A model generated the notes under the pieces. It was not told where the DNA came from and searched no databases. It saw only the letters and a program-made list of their open reading frames with translations. DNA of 64,000 bases from Synchiropus splendidus (taxonomy: Eukaryota > Chordata > Actinopteri > Syngnathiformes > Callionymidae), in contig NC_071343.1 of NCBI RefSeq assembly GCF_027744825.2, positions 16,302,366 to 16,366,365 on the forward strand, given 5' to 3'. Both the position numbers and the translations under genes were made by a program. This document shows, in pieces, positions 57,366 through 64,000 of the stretch (its first letter is position 1; each line of letters begins with the position of its first letter).

Positions 57366-58419
57366 GCGTGTTCCTTCAAAAAACTGGTGTTGCTGGTTCA
57401 AATCCCCATCCAAAATGCTGACAGTGAGGGATGAAATCAAACATTTCCCACCACTGTAAATGAATAGAAAATGTTGATTCCCCTCTGGATCTTTGTCTTT
57501 TACCACCAAGCCCTAACGTCATACTGCTGCAATTTATTTGAGCTTCTCCAACCCCTGTTCCAACATTACAGCCACACAAGTCACTAATTTCACCACCTGG
57601 GTTTGATATCGCATCTTTATTCACAGACTCCCCAGTGCTCTCCGCTCTCCAATGGATCAGCAACAACACAGTCCGGAAATAAACGTTGCATTTTGTGCGC
57701 ATATCTTTCCTGACAACTTAACTGAGCAAAATGAACACAGACTCCTCATATGTAAAGGCATTTTATTGGTTTCAATTAGCCTGAAACAGTTTGGTGAATG
57801 TGCCTATATTTTTGTGGAAATAAATAAAACTTTTTCACTGTGCATGTGCACGCATGCAACAGGCGTTGTCAACAGCTACTGACGTGCTACGCACCGCCGA
57901 CTACGATGGTGATTACCTCGAGGGGCCTGAGCTCACGTCTTCAACCCAAATTTTGAAGGGAAATAACTATGTTATTAGCATAACATTTTAGATTAAGGTT
58001 AACCATTTGTTTTGGGTGGTTCAGTAAAGGATTGGAGGCTGGGGAAAGCATTATGTCATTGACGGTCCTCACTAAGATAGAAAGACTAGCAGGTGTGTGT
58101 GTGTTTCTACATGGTCCAGTTGAAGCACCTTTCTATAAGTGAAGCAAACCTGGTGTGCAGTGAAGGAGAGGCCTTCCAAGACGACCTCGGGACCTAGAAC
58201 ATTGGCCTCATGAATGACGTTGAAGAAAGCAATCACGGAGGTCCAGACATGAGTGAGGGTGAGGTGGAAGACATTCAGGTTTTCCTGAATATTTGCTAAA
58301 AGGCGAGGTCACCATCGGTGAGCATCAGTTTGGTTTCATGAGAATATTAACATTTATCATCATGTATCAACACAAACAGCTCCTTCCATCCATCCTGGTC
58401 TGTTTATCTGTTGTCAGGT
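57366..58419. other. 3' flank of gene 3
   Basis: Colinear with 31886-32936: GGTTCAAATCC block, AATAAA at 57678 and 57819, no gene recognised. Confidence 0.5.
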
Positions 58420-58560
58420 CGCGGGGGCAGCAGCTTCAAAAGGTTGCGACAAACGGCCACCAGCTCCGACTGGGGGATCCTCAGATGCTCCCAGTGAGGA
58501 GATATGATCCCTCCAGCTGGTCCTGGCTCCAGCCCTGGGTCCCAGCTGGTCATAAATAGC
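58420..58560 (-). mobile_element. Non-LTR retrotransposon 3' end fragment, unit 2
   Basis: Minus-strand LINE tail HLRIPQSELVAVCRNLLKLL as in unit 1 (32937-33085), with a small deletion before it. Confidence 0.6.
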
Positions 58561-58584
58561 ATCTTATTAAAATAAATAACCACA

Positions 58585-58620
58585 TCATTAAAAAAGAAAA
58601 GGTTTATATCTGTCAATTGA
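58585..58620. other. Empty BEL/Pao target site
   Basis: Here taaaaaagaaaaggtttata runs straight through. In unit 1 the same sequence is split by the BEL element between aaagaaaggg and aagggtttata. Confidence 0.85.
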
Positions 58621-59429
58621 TCGGCCGATCATGATGACGTCATTAATGGCGGCCGATCCATCGCTGCATCATCACCAATGACAACAGCGTAGCCCATGAG
58701 CTGATGCAGAAGAAGCAGGTGAGGCGTCTGCAGAGTTGCTCCATGGTGCTGCGCTCTCCCTTTGAATGCTCCATGTGGACCTCCAGGATGCGCCTGCAAG
58801 AAAAGCCCTGGCGTTGCCATCACCCTGTCGAACAGCATGTGAATATTTTGGTCGTCCCATAGTTGGACGTGACCCTCCACCTACTCTTGCTTTTTGTAAG
58901 CAATGTCCTCCAGTCTGGCATTCACCAACTCCATGTTCATCCTGAACCTAACTGAAACCCAGTCATTTTAACTCTCCAACAGTGGGGTCCAGCCAAATGT
59001 CCCCAAATAGTGGCCCACACAAGGATAGTGTGGGGAAAATAGGGCAAAGTGGGAATAAGAGGCAGAAACTCCAAGAACTGTTCTTCACTCTGCTCCTTTT
59101 CAGTCTCTGAATAGTCTAAGAAGAAATAATTGTTTGTCTTTTTGTTGGCTGGAAACAAGAATGGCTGGAGACAACCAATGGGTTGGCTCCGCCCCCAGCT
59201 CAGCAGTGCTCCCCACCGCCTCCTGCATCGGCTCGAGGAAGGGGTCGGACTCGAGTAGACCGTGATGAAAGGTCAGAGAATGATACATTCCAAATGAATC
59301 TTTGAAGAACAAATGAGGATGAAGTGCAAATGAATAATTGTGTTTTAGTTGTGTAACCCAGGGGTCCGCAATTGACAGAATTGTATGCAGTGTATTAATA
59401 CTGAAGCCCAGGGATGTGTCCACAGAAGA

Positions 59430-59640
59430 TTCCGCCTGATCCACTTCACGGCGGCCCCGAAACTGAAGGGCCGCATGGGCAACAGACTCCAACGCCAGGG
59501 GTCGACCCAGGATCAGGATCAGGACCCTCCAGTCGGAGCTGGTGGATGTTGCCCGGGAGAAGGGCGTTTGGTGCTTCCTTCTGAAGCTGCAGCCCCTGTG
59601 ACGGATCAGCAATGGAGGATGGATGGAGGCTATGAACCCA
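59430..59640 (+). mobile_element. LINE 3' tail fragment, unit 2
   Basis: Longer version of 41150-41275, retaining about 86 bp upstream, with LQSELVDVAREKGVW and the ggatggatgg end. Confidence 0.5.
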
Positions 59641-60591
59641 GTTTGTTTGGACTTTCAAATTTCCCAGTCCAACACAGCGGCAGAACAGAAAGAAAATGTG
59701 ATGTCACAAATGCAGCAGCATGTCCAAGTACCCAACTTAAAATCACACAATCGAGTATTGCCATATTTCAATCAATATCATGTCAATATTTTCTGACACT
59801 ATTTGAGGCCCGGGTCTCTTGAGACTTGAGGAGGAAGGTCAAATTCTCTTCCTCCAAAGTTAACCAATATGTAGCTGACTCTGGCTCTGTGGTACGTAAT
59901 TTGATAGGATTACAAAGAGCGCCCCCTTCTTATCAACAAAGATCCATTTCTTCATCTGACTTGACTCAAACACCCAGTCACCCTGGGGGGTCTCACACCC
60001 GCACCCTGACCTGAGGATACCAATGGAGGGGCAGTGGACAGGAAATGATGTGGCAGTAGCTTCCGTGATGCTGGTGGCTGCATCCTGTTCGCTCCACAGA
60101 GCAGCTTCTAAGGAATACAGCAACTATACAGATGTAAAACAGCCTTCAAGGACTCTGGAAACTGTATCAGAGGAGCAAGTCCCGAGGGAAAATTTGGAAC
60201 TTGCAGACAATTCCAAACTGCCTTAGAAACTGTTTGCATTGAAAGAAAACAGCTTGGTGAGTCTTTACTGTGGTGATTTAAAATGTGTAAATGGTTTTAA
60301 AATTCCTTTCTTTATAAGTCTCATTAATCTCAAAGTGCATTACTATGTTTTTTTTACTTGTTAAAGTTTTGTGCCTTTGTACAATCAGTGGGATCAGTTG
60401 CACTGCATACATGTGAAAGATGAAAGGAAATTGCACATTTGTCCAAGGAAATATGAGGTGTTTTGTGTAATGTTTTGTAAAATTGTGCATTACATTTCAA
60501 GATTTTCCTCATGTTCTTGTGCTTTTTTACACCAAAACAAAGGAAAGGCATGATATTTTGGTTATTTATAGCAGAGTATGCTAAAGTGTTC

Positions 60592-60662
60592 ACGGTCCGG
60601 CCCACTTGACATCGACCTCGGCCGTTTGTGGCCCACGATGTGACAGGAGTTTGACACCCCTG
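60592..60662. mobile_element. hAT-like terminal segment, unit 2
   Basis: Copy of 42221-42290 ending gagtttgacacccctg. Confidence 0.4.
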
Positions 60663-61035
60663 CACTAGAAAGAAACTGAAGAAGTTGTGGACTTGCTCAG
60701 AGCCCACTCTGAGAGAGTTATTACACCAGGGCAACACCTTATCTTCATCAGTGAAGTAAAACAGCTCTTCTCCAGTTTGGTAGCCAGAGTTTGACTCAGA
60801 ATGGAGGTGTGCTCTATGTAACCTTTGCCACTGCTGAAGAAATGGATGAGGGTGCTGAGGACTGTGGAGGACCTCGGCCAGAAAACTTCCATCTTCTGGT
60901 GAAGGCCATCTTCACAGAAAGCAGAGCATTTGAAGGTTTTTAATATGCTTTGCACACATTCTACGTGTAACCTTTTTCTGATGTATTTCTCGCTCGTACA
61001 CCACTGCACAAGAAAACACCACACGTTCAGCTGGG

Positions 61036-61190
61036 TTGCTCTTTAGTGTGAGAACTTCTCAAGATATTAGAGAGATGTTGGAGGAGGTACTGGTAAAGTA
61101 CGATGAGGCGTTCAAAGAAGAGCTTGGGAAGTTCAAAGGTCCACCAGCTAAATTAGATGTAGAATGTCACTCCTGTTTTACAAGGCCAAA
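61036..61190 (+). mobile_element. Gypsy pol fragment, unit 2
   Basis: Counterpart of 42664-42830, reading VLVKYDEAFKEELGKFKG before the frame breaks. Confidence 0.55.
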
Positions 61191-63223
61191 AGACCAAAGT
61201 AACGCTTGCAAACCGCTCGGCCGTAACTTCCTGCTCCAGCACCATCGTTGCTGGTGGACTACATCAGGCAGACAGACCAGATCGCAATTACGCATGCGGG
61301 TAAAAACGCATAATTTCCAGATTCCAGAACTATTAAAAAAACACACAAATTTAGGTGATAAAACCAATAAACATAACTCGTAGACCTTGCGCACGTGTGT
61401 TTGTAACATCCGGTTCCAGTCCCGAAACTTCCAGCGGACCGCATCAGGCAGTGACACAGGTGTGTGTATCACACGCAGTCGTTCTACTGAGGAGCCCTCA
61501 TCCATACACAGGTGACCTGCAGGTGCCTGTCATGGATGAACATTCCTTTTGAGCATTTGATGAAGAAAAGCACAAATTGATCAACTCAAACTAGAGGGAA
61601 TATGGCGACGCACGTGCCGCTTATAGGGGCGGCGGTTGACTGCTGACACTGCAGGACACTTGGTGGTTAATCGTTGCGATCGCAACATCGCCATCTCCTG
61701 GAGGGGTTGATGATAGTGAGGAAGGTCGAGCTGTTCCTCCTGTCTCCCTCCATGTTCAACAATCCCCATCAAAGACATGAACTGGATTTGAAGCCACTGA
61801 GAGAAAGCAAAGAATGAAGATATCACGGTAAAGAATAACCAATATTAATGAGTTATGAAATGATTTCCTGCTGAAACAATCGTTGTAAAAAGCAGCTATG
61901 ATCCACTGAACAGAAGTGAAAGTACTTGAAGCATTTAAAGTATTTAGGTGTGGCCAGCGAAGACAGCTTCCTCTTCAGAAAGTTCAGTCTTCAACATATG
62001 CTGTTTCTCACAGGTGAGCGAAGAGCTCAGGTGAGTTCATACATGGATGCTTGATTTGTTCTGCGCTCATGTTTATAGAGGCTTCATTGTCTGACAGAGA
62101 CGCTGCTGAGGTTGTTGAATTCTCTCCAGCTTTGTAACTACATTATCTAGTTTGATAGAATTTCTGAATTTGGGGAAATATTTCTTTTATGTCAATGACT
62201 GATACATTTGTGCAGCTCTCAACCATACAGAATAATGGCGCAGGACTTTATTTGTCGGGACTTTATTTGGTTTTGTTGTCCCTCTGCTTCATCCAGTCAG
62301 CAGGATCAGCAGGTTTCACCAGTCGAGGAAAAGCTTGTTGACGTGACGGGCCAAATGAGGCGCAGCTTGGAGGCTTGTGTCGAGCCAAAGTGGGCGTGTA
62401 AAGAAGTGCAGTGAGATTGGGAGGAGCTCATGAAGATATCAGTTGTCAGTTATTACAGTCAAGTATTCAGGACACTATGGCGCTGAAATGTTATTGTTCA
62501 GTGAAGACTGATGCAGGATTGTGCTCTCTCTCGCTCTCAGTATCACTGCTGGTTGAGTGGATAGAGTTCATTGTTGTGATCCACAAAAACTTGTTGCCAG
62601 TTTTAAGCTCCACCCAATTTCCAGTCTGAGGAGCATGAAAGGCCTCCATATTAAAATAGTCAGGTGGATGGAGGCAGCTGAGGTGGTCTCAGCGATGCAA
62701 ACCTAGAAATGTGAAAATAAGAGTTTTTAAACTTGAAAAGACTCTGTGAGTGAGAGCTGATGTCAGTGTTCAATGAACAACATTTCAGCACCATGGTACC
62801 ATGAGCCTTGAGCATTTCATTGACTCCATTGTTGGCTGTGATTTATAAAGTTAGTTACGTACGGAACACTTCTGTATAAAGTGTTCCGTTTTTGGTTGTT
62901 CTGAACAGAGCATTGTGCATGAGCAGCATCAGGCCATGATACAGCAGGACCAGAGCAGGTGTTTGGACCCCAGAGTGTCTGTCGGAGTCACATGATCAGC
63001 AGCGTCTCACTGAAACCCACCTGCTCTGGTTGATGACAGACCTAGAGAAGCTCCATCACAGAGACCAGGCGACACACACACAGTTTTGAAGGTGAACGAC
63101 AAACACAAACAACACCTCTGTTCATCTTTTACAGGACACACCCCCTCGCTCACTGGGTGAGATCCCTCCATCAGAGTGAGGATCAGAAGGAGCTGAGCTC
63201 AGCTGGAAGATTCACCTGCAAAC

Positions 63224-63263
63224 ATGGACACAAGTCTTCAGACCAGAGGAGAGACGCTCACAG
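63224..63263 (+). CDS. NLR gene 4, first coding exon (partial gene)
   Basis: [13 protein letters not shown] followed by a GT donor, equal to exon 1 of gene 3. The upstream acceptor cttttacag is also kept. The rest of the gene lies beyond the window. Intron 1 differs from the paralogues by a solo LTR. Confidence 0.7.
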
Positions 63264-63291
63264 GTCAGTGACTTTCTAAAGTGACAGAATG

Positions 63292-63453
63292 CAGCACAGA
63301 TGGTAGAGAGGTCAGCTTGTGATTGTGAGGTTGCTGGTTTGATCCCAGCATCCTGGCATGTTTGCGTCGCAGCCTACTGCCGTCAGTGTGTGAATGGGTG
63401 ACTCAGCGAAAAGGACTTGGGTTGCTGGATGAGGACAGAAAGTGCTGTGTAAG
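63292..63453 (+). mobile_element. tRNA-derived SINE in intron 1 of gene 4
   Basis: Third copy of the SINE at 19818-19979, with a few substitutions in the A-box-like part. Confidence 0.7.
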
Positions 63454-63569
63454 GTTGAGCTGAGACTGAGGTCAGTGAGGTCACAGAGAAGAACCAGTGG
63501 CTCTGATGAGCAGCAGCTTCTTCCATCCACCATCAGACGTCAGCATGCTGACCTCCATGTGGCATGTTG

Positions 63570-63958
63570 TGTAACATTGATTGAAGCAGGAGACTCAACG
63601 CAGATTGGGAATCAGAAGATGGGTATTTTATTGTGCATAACAGGAAGAGTCTTCTGATGCCGTGGTGGAGATCCCAGACAAGTGGCTGGTGAGAATCCAG
63701 GAGTCCAGCTGGCAGTACTGGAGGTGCAGGCAGGCTGAAGTTCTGAGGCAGAAAAGACCGACTGAAATAACTCAGATAATGCAATATGCAGGCAGTGGCA
63801 AATAGCGGAACATCTCACTTGAAGACAAAGCATGAAGGGTTGACGAACAGGCGAGGACTGGCAGGTTGGTCCTGTCTTTATACCTTCAGGAGATTGGAGG
63901 CAGGTGTGGATGTGACGACATGGGTTGGGCGGTGACATCAGCGGAAGAGGTTGTGACA
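63570..63958 (-). mobile_element. Solo LTR (389 bp)
   Basis: The minus strand begins TGTCACAACC and ends TGTTACA. It has TATAAA (63882-63877) and AATAAAA (63632-63626) in the right order. It is flanked by the 5 bp duplication TGTTG (63565-63569 and 63959-63963). The same position in units 1 and 2 (gtggaatgttcacatg, near 20080 and 45380) is uninterrupted. Style is Gypsy-like; no internal coding sequence remains. Confidence 0.85.
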
Positions 63959-64000
63959 TGTTGACATTACATGTGATGGAGTCTTCTGTCCAGGTCTTCT

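Larger units (their letters stand above)
43118..61458 (+). repeat. Segmental duplication unit 2 (gene 3)
   Basis: An 18.3 kb unit colinear with unit 1 over its whole length apart from the BEL element and small indels. It carries the candidate exon, microsatellite, SINE, inverted-repeat element, gene 3, 3' flank and repeat remnants in identical order. Confidence 0.85.
61459..64000 (+). repeat. Segmental duplication unit 3 (start of gene 4)
   Basis: Colinear with the first 2.5 kb of units 1 and 2 (candidate exon at 61684-61796, microsatellite, exon 1, SINE), then cut by the window end. Confidence 0.85.

Noticed and set aside
1..64000. CRISPR arrays, bacterial operons or rRNA genes
   Set aside because: No spaced direct repeats, Shine-Dalgarno layout or rRNA sequence was seen; all genes are spliced vertebrate-type.

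Overview
The window looks like nuclear DNA from a teleost fish, probably a percomorph; the species cannot be read from it. The reasons are intron-rich genes with GT-AG splice sites, a fish-specific NLR architecture (FISNA-NACHT, exon-encoded leucine-rich repeats, C-terminal B30.2/PRY-SPRY), a BEL/Pao retrotransposon, tRNA-derived SINEs and remnants of LINE, DIRS, Gypsy and hAT-like elements.

Layout. Gene 1 (minus strand, 434-13897) is an NLRC3-like receptor. A 3.8 kb spacer of old repeats (about 14.1-17.9 kb) separates it head-to-head from gene 2 (plus, 19750-31885). Gene 3 (plus, 45043-57365) follows in direct orientation, and the first exon of gene 4 lies at 63224-63263 before the window ends. 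Genes 2, 3 and 4 sit in tandem units of about 18 kb starting near 17.91, 43.12 and 61.46 kb. The first unit is lengthened by a 7190 bp BEL/Pao element (33140-40329) inserted downstream of gene 2. The same site is empty in the second unit near 58.6 kb, so the element arrived after the duplication.

I assembled each gene from splice sites and checked the phase at every junction. The models come to 1267, 1370 and 1369 residues, with no internal stop found. Each has an N-terminal region of short exons with one or two copies of a [14 protein letters not shown] motif, a FISNA domain, a NACHT ATPase with intact Walker A and B motifs, five or six LRR exons of 174 or 177 nt, a 47 nt linker exon and one 539 nt B30.2 exon. 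These are predicted cytosolic innate immune sensors. The NACHT exons are nearly identical between genes, while differences gather in LRR strand positions, B30.2 and one patch near the end of the winged-helix region.

The most interesting structures are: LRR exons amplified together with intron sequence; an inverted LRR exon fragment carried inside a 388 bp inverted-repeat-bounded element in introns of genes 2 and 3; a fused N-terminal repeat exon in gene 1; a young BEL/Pao element with a homopolymer frameshift and a lost integrase cysteine; and a solo LTR with target-site duplication in intron 1 of gene 4.
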